This document shows, piece by piece, positions 9,880 to 21,240 of a stretch of DNA of 64,000 nucleotides. Source of the stretch: Urophycis tenuis (Eukaryota > Chordata > Actinopteri > Gadiformes > Phycidae); the NCBI GenBank assembly GCA_036785325.1, contig JAXIVH010000019.1, positions 2,072,125-2,136,124 on the forward strand. Direction: 5' to 3'. The notes beneath the pieces were generated by a model. The model worked only from the letters and a program-made list of their open reading frames with translations. It was not told where the DNA came from and made no database searches. How positions within the stretch are numbered: position 1 is the stretch's first letter; each line of letters begins with the position of its first letter. Made by a program: the position numbers and the translations under genes.

Positions 9880-10303
9880 GTGCAAGTACGTGGATTGAGA
9901 CAGACTATGCGTCTCCCTTTGTCTTGTGCCAGAGTGTTTCGTTCATGTCGTTCACCCCAGCCTACTACCACAGTCCATGCCTTGTCCTTGTGTCTACCTG
10001 AAGTATTTGTTCCTTTTATCCAGGCGAGTGATTTTTTGTTCATCGTTTTTCATAGACCTGAGTTCAACGTTTTGTAGTGTTCCTCCTTCGGAGTGATTTT
10101 CTGTTGGTTTGTTTTCTTTTGTTTCAGCAGTTTTGTCCCTCCCGTTTTGGAGTGGTTTTTTGGTTCTCCTATTTAGATTAAACTCCTAGTAGAATTTTCA
10201 TAGCCGTTTTTGTTATCGCCTTGTCCTGGGCTCTAGAAGCCATAATAAAGTTTCTCTGATTGTCGCCCTGCACCTGAGTCCTCCTTCTAGTCCAGGCCTG
10301 ACA
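9880..10303 (+). mobile_element. Possible solo LTR or LTR fragment
   Basis: The sequence begins TGCAAG, has AATAAAGTTTCTCTGATTG followed by GCACCTGAGTCCTCC, and ends CCTGACA, a pattern typical of the R-U5 end of fish Ty3/Gypsy LTRs. No target duplication or internal region was found. The same sequence is at 62539-62962. Confidence 0.35.
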
Positions 10304-10510
10304 GCAACGCTGTGGGGGAGCCATCCAGTGTGCCAGGACCACTGAACCCTACCCGCTTCTCCTTCCGCCGCCCACCCAGTGCTGCTGCGGGTTCAGCTCA
10401 AACTGCAAGGCCTTCTTCAAGAGCACCCGTGGCAAAGACATTCCAAAGCTGACCAAATACTTTAACACATAGGCACATCAGGCTAATATGAGAGTGCATC
10501 TATCTAGAAT

Positions 10511-11216
10511 GTAAGTAAGTAAGTAAGTAAGTAATTTTAATTTATAGAGCACGTTTAAAACAGTTTACACTGACCAAAGTGCTGTACAGAGGATATGGCT
10601 AAAAATAGAAAATAAAAGCAGATCAGAACAGCAAAATATAAAAAGGCAAACACAGAGAAAGTAAGCAAGACAAATACAGAAATACACTTGACAAATAGAC
10701 AGCCCTAACAAATAAATAGCAACAGTACAGAAGACACTTGTATATGAAGAAGAGAGGAGAGAGATGGACAGCTAGGAAGCAGGGAAGGCCAAGGAGTAAA
10801 GGTGGGTCTTTAGTCTTGATTTGAAGGTGGTGATAGAGGGAGACAGTCTAACATCTGGGGGCAGACAATTCCACAGACGTGGGGCTGCTACCGCAAAAGC
10901 TCTATCACCTCATTTCTTGAGGCGGGTGCGGGCCACAGAGAGAAGACCCTTGTCGGCAGATCTAAGGGACCTGGATGCTGAGAGGGGATGGAGGAGGTCT
11001 GAAATATATGAGGGAGCCAACCCATGCAGTGCCTTAAAGACGATCAGAAGGACTTTGAAGTGGATCCTAAAGCTAATGGGGAGCCAGTGTAAGGAGGCCA
11101 GTACAGTGTTTCTTGGTGCCAGTAAGCAACGTTGAAGCTGCATTCTGTACCAATTGCAGACGAGAAAGTTGGGACTGGGGGAGACCAAGATAGAGGGAGT
11201 TGCAATAATCTAACCG
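10511..11216 (-). mobile_element. L2-clade LINE 3' fragment (minus), copy A
   Basis: The minus strand encodes the L2 C-terminal signature (LASLHWLPISFRIHFK, LAPSYISDLL, SRSLRSAD) and ends in a (TTAC)n tail (10511-10534). It is 5'-truncated and abuts the start of a plus-strand L2 at 11217. The same fragment is at 63170-63875. Confidence 0.85.
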
Positions 11217-11390
11217 GTCCACCCCAGTGAGTCCTCTGCTTCATCTGCAACATCTACTACATTCATCCCGGTGCCTTGGTCCCCTCGCCCTCCGACTGCC
11301 AGTTCTCGCTCGACGCGTGGAGTGAACATCAGCCATCTCCGTCCACTGAAGCGCACTGGACCGTCGGCTAGCGGCGAGCTAACCCTCCAG

Positions 11391-11678
11391 ATGGCCTTGT
11401 TAAACGTGCGGTCCCTGGCGAACAAAACCTTCATGCTCAACGACTTCTTCATCTCTAGGGGACTGGACTTTCTGTTTCTGTGTGACACCTGGGTCTCTAC
11501 CGGCGAAAACTTGCCGTTCTCTGAACTCTGTCCACCGGACTGCAACTTCCTCAATTCCCCTCGCGCGACAGGTAGAGGTGGAGGCGTCGCCTCTGTTTAC
11601 AAGTCACTTTTTCACTGTCGGCAGATTCCACACGGTGGCTTTGCGAGTTTTGAATTGCAACTGTTTGAAATTATTCAA
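11391..11678 (+). pseudogene. Endonuclease N-terminus of the split L2
   Basis: Codes for about 96 residues of an apurinic-type endonuclease: LLNVRSLANK (the metal/DNA-binding Asn box), FLFLCDTW (Asp where relatives have the catalytic Glu of the TETW box), and RGGGVASVY. It is cut off at 11679 by the inverted-repeat element. Confidence 0.75.
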
Positions 11679-11739
11679 TCAAGGATAGTTGCAAAGGTAC
11701 CATGGGCGCAGTGATATGATGCAGCGCCTCAATAGTGTG

Positions 11740-14700
11740 TCTGTACTGAAGTGTGTCTGTACTAGTCTGTGTTGTGTAAGGTGTCTGTACTGGTCTGTGT
11801 TATGTAAGGTGTCTGTACTCAGTATTCAGTATTCAGTGTTCTGAACTGTAGGTCATTAGGACAAATCAGACGAGCGGACGCTGGCATGTTTGTTGCCGCT
11901 GCTCGCTGGTAATCGTTGGTAGTCGTAAGTCGTTGCAGCCCCTACGTGTTTATCTACGTGTTTGTCTACCTCCTCTTGACTTGTGCTCCTCTAGTCTTCG
12001 GGGCACCTACTGTATAGTTTGCGCACTCCTGCGTGAATCACTCCAGCCCTTAGCTTCTCTTGCGCTGTTTACTACCGCTGTCGCTCCGGCACCCCCACCC
12101 ACCTGTGCCCTGGCTAACGCTGGTAGCTATCCGCTAACCTCGTCATGTGGCGCAACAACTACCTCACCTGGTCTGGACTGATCTGGATACTCCTGTCGTT
12201 CTGCCATCAACCTGTGGCAGGACTACTCCACTACTCCATCTCCGACCTTCTCCGGATCCGCTGGACTGTACTCGAGCCCCCACCACCGGAGCTGCTACAT
12301 CACCCGGACATCGCTCGCCCCCCTCGTCGGCGCTACATCCACCGTGGGTCCCGCAGACACGTCCAGCACAACAACAACCCCGGCTCACTCAACTCCACCT
12401 GGTCCACCTCTCGTCGCTCCCCCAACAACACCGGCCGTACCGTCAACCGCCATGCACTAGCCAGCCTAGCCAGGTCGGCTAATGCTACCACTAAGCACGA
12501 CTCCTCCGCTGTCAACTTCAGTCTGCTCAACATCCGCTCACTCACAAGGAAAGGTCATCTCGTCCAAGACGTCCTCACTGACCGTAAGCTTGACTTTCTC
12601 TTTTTAACTGAAACCTGGCAACAGCCTAACGACTTCTCTCCACTCAACGACTCTACTCCCCCTGGCTTTGTTTACATCTCCCGTCCCCGTGGCAACGGCC
12701 GCGGAGGAGGTCTCGCGGTAATTCACCGCGAGAAGTGGAAAGTCCTGCCCGTCTCTGTCCCTGCATTCACCTCCTTTGAATGCCTTGTTTTTAAGCTTCC
12801 CGGACCCACACCTACCATCATCGCTACATTTTACCGCCCCCCTAAGCCACACAGCGATTTTATCAGTGATTTCTCTACTCTGCTCACCCACATATCCACT
12901 CTCTCACTCAACATAATCCTGCTAGGTGACTTCAATATCCATATGGACAACACCAACCTGCCTCTCACCAGAGACTTTACATCCTGCCTCGACAGCTTTG
13001 GCCTACAAAACCTAGTTGATTTCCCCACCCACATCAAAGGCCACTCTCTTGACCTAGTCTGCTGTTCCGGTCTCACCCCCTCTAAGCCCACTGCCGAACT
13101 TTTCCCCGCCTCAGATCACTCCCTCACTTTTAACGCAGTACTCCGCCTCTCCATAATCAAGTCTCCCCGTCTCATCTCATTCCGTGCCATCAAGGACATT
13201 AACATTGCCACCCTCTGCTCCAACATCGACAGCTTTCCAACCCCTGACCCTACCTCAAACCCTAATGATCTCGCCACTCTCTACAACACCAGCCTCTCCA
13301 CCACTCTCACCTCTATCGCCCCCCTGAAAACCCGGTCTGTTTCCTTCTCCACATCTGCCCCCTGGTTTACCCCCGAGCTCAGGTCCATGAAAGCTAAAAA
13401 CCGCCAACTTGAGCGCCTCCACAAACGAACCGGTCTAACCATCCACAAGGACATGTACACCTCCCACATCTCACAATACAAGGACCTCATATCCCAGACC
13501 AAATCCATTTTCTACTCTGGCCTCATTCTTACTAATCAAGGTAACTCCAAAACACTCTTCTCTGTCCTCAATAAAATCCTTCACCCACCCAATTCTCTGC
13601 CCCCCCACTTCTACTCCACGGCATCCTGCAACTCCATCCTGGACTACTTCATCCTGAAAATCCACACCATTCACCAGCACCTACATCCCACCTCCCCCCC
13701 TCTCTCCCCACCAGAACCTCTCCCTACTCGTCATCCCTTCTCCAGCTTTGTCCTCCCCACTCCCCCCGAAATCTCTGATCTCATCCACAAATCTAAGCCC
13801 ACCACCTGTCAGCTCGACCCCCTCCCCTCTACCCTAGTCAAATCCTGCCTCCCCTCCCTCCTGCCTCTCATTACCGCCATTATTCACTCCTCACTCTCGA
13901 CCGGAATAGTCCCTTCACTTTCCAAAACCGCCGCCGTCACCCCCGTACTTAAGAAACCCGGCTTAGACCCCAACAACTACTCTAACCTCCGCCCCATCTC
14001 TAACTTACCCTTCATCTCCAAAACCCTTGAAAAGACTGTCGCAACCCAACTTCACTCCCACCTATCCCTTCACTCACTCTATGAGCCTTTTCAGTCCGGT
14101 TTTCGCCCCCGTCACAGCCCAGAGTCGGCCCTAATCAAAATCTCCAATGACCTCCTCATTGCAGCCGACTCTGGTCTCGTCTCCATCCTCATCCTCCTCA
14201 ATCTGAGTGCGGCCTTCGACACCATCTCACACCCCATCCTCCTCAGTAGACTCTCCTCCATTGGCCTCTCCCACACTGCCCTCAGCTGGTTCAACTCCTA
14301 CCTCACAGGCCGCACCCAGTTCGTACAACTTAAATCTTTCACCTCAAATCCCTCCCCAGTCACTGCAGGTGTGCCCCAGGGATCTGTCTTGGGGCCTCTC
14401 CTATTCATTATCTATCTCCTCCCCCTCGGTCAAATCCTCCGCAAGTTCAACATCCAGTTCCATTGCTTCGCGGACGACACCCAGCTCTACCTTTCCTGCA
14501 AACCCAACTCCTCATTCCCACCCCCCTCCCTCACGTCTTGTCTTTCCGAACTAAAAACCTGGTTCACCTCAAACTTCCTCCAACTCAACTGCAATAAAAC
14601 TGAAATTCTCCTCCTCGGCACTAAATCCACCCTAGCCAAAGTCAACACCTTCTCTCTCACCATCGACGGCTCCGGTTTCCCCTTCCCCTCAGGTAAAGAG

Positions 14701-15502
14701 CTTGGGTGTCATCCTCGACAGCACACTCTCCCTCCAGTCTCACATCAACTCCATTACCCGCACTGCATATTTCCACCTACGCAACATAAACAGACTCCGC
14801 CCCTCCCTCACCCCCCACACCGCCGCCATCCTTGTCCACAGCCTCGTCACCTCCCGTCTCGATTATTGCAATTCTCTCCTCTTCGGCCTCCCTCTCAAGT
14901 CCCTCCGTAAACTTCAAGTGGTCCAAAACTCATCACTAAGACCCCCTCCCACCACCACATCACCCCTGTCCTCCAGGATCTCCAATGGCTTCCTATAACC
15001 CACCGCATCACCTACAAACTCCTCCTCTTCACATTCATGGCCATCCACAACCTCGCCCCTCCCTACCTGTCCGACCTCCTGCACATCACCATCCCCACTC
15101 GTTCCCTCAGATCCTCCTCCTCCATCCACCTCTCTGTGCCCCCTGTCCGCCTCAGCACAATGGGGGGCAGAGCCTTCAGTCGCTCTGCTCCACGACTCTG
15201 GAACAACCTGCCACCTGACCTCCGGAACTGTGACTCTCTCCCCCTCTTCAAAACACGCCTCAAAACCCACCTCTTCCGGACAGCCTTCTCCCTTTAACCT
15301 CCTTGCTTCTTGTTTTATCTGCCTTATTTCTATTTATTTTATCTCTTTTATGTATTTTTTTCTCTACCATGGTCCTTTTTTAACTGTCTTGTCTACCTCA
15401 CTATGTGATTTTAATTTTATTTATCTTTTTTCTGTCTGTACAGTGTCCTTGAGTGACATGAAAGGCGCTTTTTTAAATAAAATGCATTATTATTATTATT
15501 AA
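11740..15502 (+). mobile_element. Nearly full-length L2-clade LINE
   Basis: It runs from a 5' region with short imperfect repeats of GTGTCTGTACT (11736-11830) through endonuclease and reverse transcriptase to AATAAAATGCATT(ATT)n. It is nested between the arms of the inverted-repeat element. It is the most complete L2 in the window but is inactivated by mutation. Confidence 0.82.
12145..14910 (+). pseudogene. L2 ORF2 with two frameshifts and a mutated RT motif A
   Basis: 921 codons are open. Endonuclease boxes are LLNIRS (about residue 127), TETW (156), GDFNIH (261) and SDHS (323), all intact. Reverse transcriptase boxes are LRPISNLPFISK, FQSGFRPRHSPESAL, motif A, GVPQGSVLGPLLF and the catalytic FADD (775-778). 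In motif A the usual LLDLSAAFDT reads LLNLSAAFDT: the metal-binding Asp at residue 686 is Asn (codon AAT at 14200). A frameshift near 14695 moves the C-terminal domain to another frame (14702 onward, GVILDSTLSLQ, SRLDYCNSLL), and a further shift near 14935 moves it again (PPYLSDLLHITIPTRS, PRLWNNLPPDLR) to a stop at 15297. Confidence 0.85.
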
Positions 15503-15887
15503 TAGTCCCTGTAGGCTTCTTCCGGCAATACAACCAACGTGATTACCTGCTATTACCGGTGGTATACCGGGACTATACTTTGAGGCGCGTCATATCACTG
15601 TGCCCATGGTACCTTTGCAACTTTCCTTGATTATTACGCCAGAATGAGAGTATAGTTCCGGGTAAAATCAGCCTAGAAAATCGCCACGTTTCATTTTCCG
15701 TCGGTATTATTGCACTTTCAAACTTGAGAAGAGACAAGTTTTAAATGGGAAAAATTCCGGAAATCGTAGTCACTTCTAAGCGGGCGAGATGCTAATGGTC
15801 TAATCCGATTCAATGATCTATGCTAAGTTGTACCGCCAGACTCACAGAACGGCTGGTTGAACGGGAAAAGGGTAAAGATCGATTGTT

Positions 15888-18264
15888 TTGCTCGAGGGAA
15901 GGTGGAAAATTAGCTTATTTCCAAAAATGGCGGAATATCCCTTTAACCAAGCTGTCACCGTCCCTACACATGAAAAGGGTCACACTCTGGATCTGGTGTT
16001 ATCCTATGGTGTTTGTGTCAAGTTAAGTGAAATCTGTGCCATGTCTTTCTCTGATCATTCCCCAATTCTGTTCACTGTGTCAGTCCCACACTCAGGCAGT
16101 ACTCCTAGTAGCTCAAAACGGGTCTCGCGCATGCTGAACTCCTTGTCTGCTGGGCAATTTTCAGCCGCTTTTAATGACTCCCCCTTGTGTAGGCTGTCAC
16201 TGGGCTTTAGAGCTGACCATTCTGCTGATGAGCTCGTCTCCATGTTCGCATCAGCCTGCACTGGCATTCTGGATTCTATCGCCCCTCTCAAGCCCAAACG
16301 CTCAAAAACTCAGCCTACACCGTGGCTCAACGACGAAACGCGTGACCTCAGACGCGCATGTAGACAGGCCGAGCGCAAATGGCAAAAGGACCGCCTCCAT
16401 GTGTCCCTCCAAATCCTCCGTAGCTGCTTGGCGGATTACCACCGATGCGTCAAAACCGCTAAATCACAATACTTCTCCACCCGGGTCTCTAGCAACAGTC
16501 ACAAACCCCAGATTCTTTTCAATACACTAAATTCTCTTATTAATCCCCGTAATGTATCCCCTGTTGTGCCTTCACCTGCCCTCTGTGATAGCTTTCTAAA
16601 ATTCTTCATCGACAAGATTGCAGCACTGAGGCCTTCTGATACCTCTCCCACTCCACTCCCCGCTCCCCCCCCCCCCTCCCCTCTACCGGCTGTCCTCGAG
16701 CAGTTTGAGCCCTCTTCCCTGTCCTCCCTCTCTGCTGCAGCCAGACATCTGCAGCCCTCCAACTGCCCCTCTGACTGTTTACCGTCCCGCCTCATCAAGG
16801 ATGCCTCCGTTTTTAACACAGTGGCCCCCTTCCTCCTATTGTTGGTCAACACCATCCTGTCCTCTGGTTGCGTCCCGGCTGCCTTCAAGCATGCTGTGGT
16901 GCAACCATTACTAAAAAAGCCCAATCTCGACCCCTCTATTCTGTCTAATTTCAGGCCTATTTCCAAACTGCCCTTCCTGTCTAAAGTCCTTGAGCGTGAA
17001 GTTTATGTCCAGCTGAAATCCTTCCTAACTACCAACTGCATCTTTGAGAAATTCCAGTCTGGCTTCAGAACAGCCCACAGCACAGAGACTGCTCTCCTGA
17101 GAGTACTGAATTACCTGCTCCTATCTGCTGACTCAGGTTGCCCTGTGATCCTCGTGCTCTTAGACCTTACAGCCGCCTTTGACACGGTGGATCACAGGAT
17201 CCTGTTGTCTCGGCTCGAACACCGTATAGGCATCAAAGGCTCAGCCCTGAAACTCCTTCAGTCCTATCTGGCCGACAGGACATTCTCTGTCCAGCTCAGA
17301 GACTATGTCTCTTCTGCTGCCCCCCTCACGTGCGGGGTCCCTCAAGGCTCTATACTGGGTCCCATCCTGTTCTTGTTGTACATTCTACCCTTAGGGGAAA
17401 TCCTGCGCAGCCACTTCATCTCCTTCCACTGCTTTGCCGATGACGTTCAGCTATATCTCCCCCTAAAGGCTGATGGTCAGGCTGCGCTACAATCATTGCT
17501 TGACTGTCTGGCCGACATCAAGGCATGGATGAGTGCAAATTTCCTCAACTTAAATGAACAGAAGACAGATAATTGTCTTTGGCAAAACTCCTCCAGCTTT
17601 TTCCACCATTGCTCTGGGCCCTCTTGCCTCCAAAATCAAGCCTTCGGTCAGAAATCTGGGCGTTATCTTTGACAGTGCCTTCAAATTTGAACAGCAGGTT
17701 AGTGCTGTAGTCAGGAAAAGTTTTTTCCACCTAAGAACCCTAGCAAAGACCAAAGCCTACCTGCCCCGTAGTGCTCTAGAGAGAGTTATCCATGCCTTTA
17801 TTTAATCACAACTGGACTACTGCAATGCCCTATATACTGGCATCGACAAATCCCAGATCCGCCGCCTGCAGTTGGTTCAGAACTCTGCCGCCCGACTTCT
17901 CACCTGTACTAAAAAACGTGATCATATCACCCCGGTTCTCGCATCACTTCACTGGCTCCCCATCCGCTACCGCATCGATTTCAAACTCTTACTTACTGTA
18001 TTCAAATCTCTCCATGGTTTGGCCCCCCCTTACCTGTCTGACCTCCTGAACCACCATATCCCCTCTAGAGCACTACGGTCAGCTGACCAACTATTGCTGG
18101 AAGTGCCCAGGTCTAGGCTCAAAACCAAAGGGGACAGAGCCTTTGCCATAGCGGCCCCCAGTCTATGGAACCGCCTCCCTCTCCACATCCGGGCAGCCCA
18201 GTCTATATATAGTTTTAAATCCCAACTAAAGACACACCTCTTCTCACTGGCGTTCAGTTAGGGT
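15888..18264 (+). pseudogene. Reverse-transcriptase half of the split L2
   Basis: Codons to 17672 cover the end of the endonuclease (HTLDLVLSYG, SDHSPILF) and RT boxes FRPISKLPFLSKVLE, FQSGFRTAHSTETALL, LLDLTAAFDTVDH (catalytic Asp intact), GVPQGSILGPILF and CFADDVQLYLPL. A frameshift near 17560 moves to the frame of 17554-17805 (NLGVIFDSAFKFE), a stop (TAA near 17803) precedes the SQLDYCNAL box, and the C-terminal domain continues to 18261 (LASLHWLPIRYRIDFK, KTHLFSLAFS). The first 60 bases of the open frame belong to the inserted element. Confidence 0.85.
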
Positions 18265-18446
18265 CCCCCCCTTTATTTTCTATTTATTTATTTATTTATT
18301 TTTGTATTCTTCTGTCATTTTATCTTTTTATCTGTGTCTTGTTCCGTGATCTTGTTTTTATTTTATGCATTTTTAGTGTGAAGCACTTTGGTGCTGCTCA
18401 GCCGTCTGTAAATTGTGCTATAGAAATAAACTTTGACTTGACTTGA

Positions 18447-21240
18447 CGGGATGTAACAAATGCATGAATGACTATTTCTAAGTCCTTGGGAGACAAGGAG
18501 GGTTTGAGATGGGAAATAATTCTCAGCTGATGGAAGCTACTCTTGATAACAGAGCTAATCTGCCTTTTAAAACAGAGCTCTGAATCAATGATGACACCTA
18601 GATTTTTGGCATGTGGCTTGACAAAAGAGTAGAGGTGGGCTAATTGTCCTTCAATCAGGGGTCTAGCTTTAGAAGGACCAAAAATGATGACCTCTGTCTT
18701 ACCATCATTTAGCTGCAGGAAGTTACTACTCATCCAGCACTTAATATCCTGGAGACAGCCCAGAAGAGGCTGAATGGAGTTAACAGATTTTAAGGGCAGG
18801 TATAGCTGGGTGTCATCAGCATAGAAGTGAAAAGAGATGTAATATCGCCGGATGATGTCGCCAAGGGGGAGCATGTATAAAGTAATGCTGTCCCCTTTAT
18901 GCCTACCCAGTCCTCAAGACGGGTGAGGAGGGTGTTGTGGTCCACAGTATCGAACGCTGCGCTGAGGTCCAAAAGAACCAGGATCGCATTTTGACCTGAA
19001 TCTAGAGTGAGAAGCAGATCGTTGGTGACTTTTAGCAGAGCCGATTCAGTACTGTGGAGTTTTCTAAAACCTGACTGGAAGGGCTCAAGGATGTTATGCT
19101 CAGTCAGGAAGGGAAGCAACTGGGCCAGCACTACTTTCTCCAGTACCTTGGAAAGGAAAGGAAGTTTAGAGATGGGGCGGTAATTATTCAAAGAATTTGC
19201 ATCCAGGTTGGGCTTTTTAAGCAGGGGTTGGACCACCGCATGCACAGGAGTTGACGACTAGCTGTATGGAAGGGCCCAACACATCAAAAGCATCTTTCAA
19301 GATAGAAGAGGGGACAACATCACCAGGGGAAGATGTGGGTTTCATACAGAGGACTATGTCCTTGAGATCTGCCAGCGATACATCAGCGAAATGACTAAAA
19401 GTAAATAAAGGGCCTGAAGACACCTTCACTGGGGGGGGGGGAGGCAGAGGAGGGGGAGAGAACAGTGCTCTGATGTTATCAATTTTATCAATAAAAAATT
19501 TCTTAAATTTCTCTCAAGCATCAGCATTTGTGAAGGGAGCAGGTGAGAGTGGAGGGTTGGTGATTTGATTAATAGTGTGAAACGGGATTCTGGGTCTGTT
19601 AGCATGTTGATTAATAATATCAGAGAAGTATTTAGCTCTGGCTGCTTTGGCAGCTGCCTGGAAGGATGCTAAAAGAGATTTAAAAATGTCACGGGAGACT
19701 GTAAGACGGTCTTTTAGCCATTTCCTTTCAGCTCTCCGGCAGGCCTGCCTGAGTGAGCGGGAGGCATCATCTAACCAGACTTGAGATTTAAATTTTGGGC
19801 GCTTGTGACAAAGAGGAGCCACCATATCGAGAATGGCTAAGCAGGAGGAGTGGAAGAGAGCAACAATATCATCTGGGCTGGATAAGGCAGAGGAGGCTGA
19901 GGACATGGTAGTAGCAATGGCCTCATTGACAAAAAAGTCAGAGAACTGAGCTACTGACTGAGAATTTATACAGCGAGAGAAGCGGCCAGTAGCTTTAGCC
20001 GCCTGCACAGGGTTAGAGATGACAAAGTTAAATAAAACAGGTAAATGGTCAGAGAAGGACGTTTCCTCAACCATAATATTGTCTACAGAAAGACCATAAG
20101 ACAAAACAAGATCAAGGGTATGACCTAATATGTGGGTGGCTTGATCAATATGTTGAGTGAGACCAAATGCATTCACAGCATCACAGAACTCTTTTACCAT
20201 TGGTTTATCTGGGCAGCATACATGAATATTACAGTGACACAAAATGAGAGAGGAAGCCTGAAAATTCAGCAATAAAATCTTTGTCTGGCTTAGGAGGTCT
20301 ATAAATCAACACACACACCAGCGAGTTCGTTTTAGATTCCACTGTCATGCATTGAAGTTCAAAAGTACAGTAAGTCTCTGTTGGAAGCGACCAGATTTTC
20401 ACGGCATTGTTGTATACAAGAGCTACGCCCCCACCTCTTCCAACGCGTCTCGGGGTACTAACAAATGAACAGTTTGTGGGGCACAGTTCACCGAAGGCAG
20501 CAGACTCACCAACTCCGGCAACAATCCAGGTCTCCGTTAGAAACAATAAGTCCAGGTCGTGACGGCAGAGAAAGTCGTTCAATATGAAAGTCTTATTTAG
20601 CACCGACCTGCAGTTGACAAGAGCTGCCTTAGCCACAAAGTGAGCTGCGGCTTGATGACATGGCGAGTAATCCAACGAGCGAATGTTTCGGGGGTTTATT
20701 CCACCACTGCGGATGCGTAGCCTCGGTCGAGCGGGGATGACGGGCGTTGAGGACTTCGGTGGAGCAGCAGAGACATGACAGGAGTAGATCAGATCCGAAC
20801 GCCGAGTCAGGAAGATGTCATTGCGGCCTAAGGGGAGGGCGTGGCGCAGGTGAGGTCCTAGTCCTGACTGCGAGTGGGCAAATCTCGCCCAGCTCCTGAT
20901 TTTCACCCGAAGGCCCCCACGTTTGCCCCGACGCTTACAACGCTTCTTGCGGTGGGCAGAGCAGTAAGAGAGCCGGTGTATGCACTCCAGGGATGGCTGG
21001 ATAAACGTGGGATGAAACCGGTGATGATGAACGGCAGGATTAGCACTGGTAAAAAGGTCCAGTGAGTTCTTAATGTGGAGCAATGACTGGCGATCATAGA
21101 TCAGAAGAGCAGCGGAGTATTTCCAGTGCAGCAGGAGGAGAAGCAGGAGCAGACCAAACTTCAGACGGACAGGTAAGAGCTCACAGAGCAGACGGCATGT
21201 CTGCTCTGTGAGCGTCAAGAATGCGTCAAGAATGTACAAT
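18447..21240 (-). mobile_element. L2-clade LINE in minus orientation, lacking its 3' end
   Basis: Lies tail-to-tail against the preceding L2: minus-strand sequence runs from a 5' start near 21240 down to 18447 and stops after the IVIHAFVT box, without the C-terminal domain, 3' UTR or tail. The junction is the (TTGAC)n tail of the plus-strand L2. Its 5' end abuts a truncated LINE of another family at about 21241. Confidence 0.85.
18448..21239 (-). pseudogene. ORF2 of the minus-strand L2, several frameshifts
   Basis: The N-terminal piece (21239-20229) has a basic linker and endonuclease boxes LVNCRSVLNKTF and FLTETW. The frame then shifts to 20272-19514, where the GDFNIH box reads CHCNIHV, losing the metal-binding Gly-Asp pair, while SDHLPVLF is kept. 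Pieces at 19429-19217, 19245-18790 and 18874-18398 hold the RT (FRKLHSTESALLK, LLDLSAAFDTVDH, YADDTQLYLPL). The conserved PQGS box between the last two is lost in a deletion. It is clearly non-functional. Confidence 0.8.

Larger units (their letters stand above)
1..11340. repeat. Left copy of a large segmental duplication
   Basis: Positions 1-3281 match 55898-59178 at a constant offset of 55897. After a LINE present only here (3282-6450), the match resumes and by 11230 runs at an offset of 52659 to the end of the window. Differences are isolated substitutions plus microsatellite length changes. The unit contains cassette A (L2 3' end, terminal exon, RNase gene, minisatellite, spacer) and about 2.4 kb of transposon debris. 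Either a recent tandem duplication or an assembly (haplotype) duplicate would give this; the LINE difference shows the copies are not literally the same sequence. Confidence 0.93.
11679..15946. mobile_element. Inverted-repeat (foldback) element containing an L2
   Basis: About 50 bp at 11679-11732 recur in inverted orientation at 15580-15630 (core GCAAAGGTACCATGGGC). The right arm extends to 15946 and ends ATTCCGCCATTTTTGG-like sequence plus TTAA (read on the minus strand as TTAAAGGGATATTCC). The L2 at about 11740-15502 lies between the arms. The left outer end is truncated. A TTAA terminus would fit a piggyBac- or Kolobok-type element; this is an inference. Confidence 0.6.
11217..18446 (+). 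mobile_element. L2-clade LINE, split into two parts by a nested insertion
   Basis: The 5' part (11217-11678) holds the start of the endonuclease (MALLNVRSLANKTF at 11391, LCDTW, RGGGVAS). The 3' part resumes at about 15947 with PTHEKGHTLDLVLSYG and SDHSPILF, then the reverse transcriptase and 3' UTR, ending AATAAACTTTGACTTGACTTGAC. Between the two parts about 70 endonuclease residues, including the GDFNIH box, are missing. The gap is filled by an inverted-repeat element carrying another L2. Confidence 0.85.
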
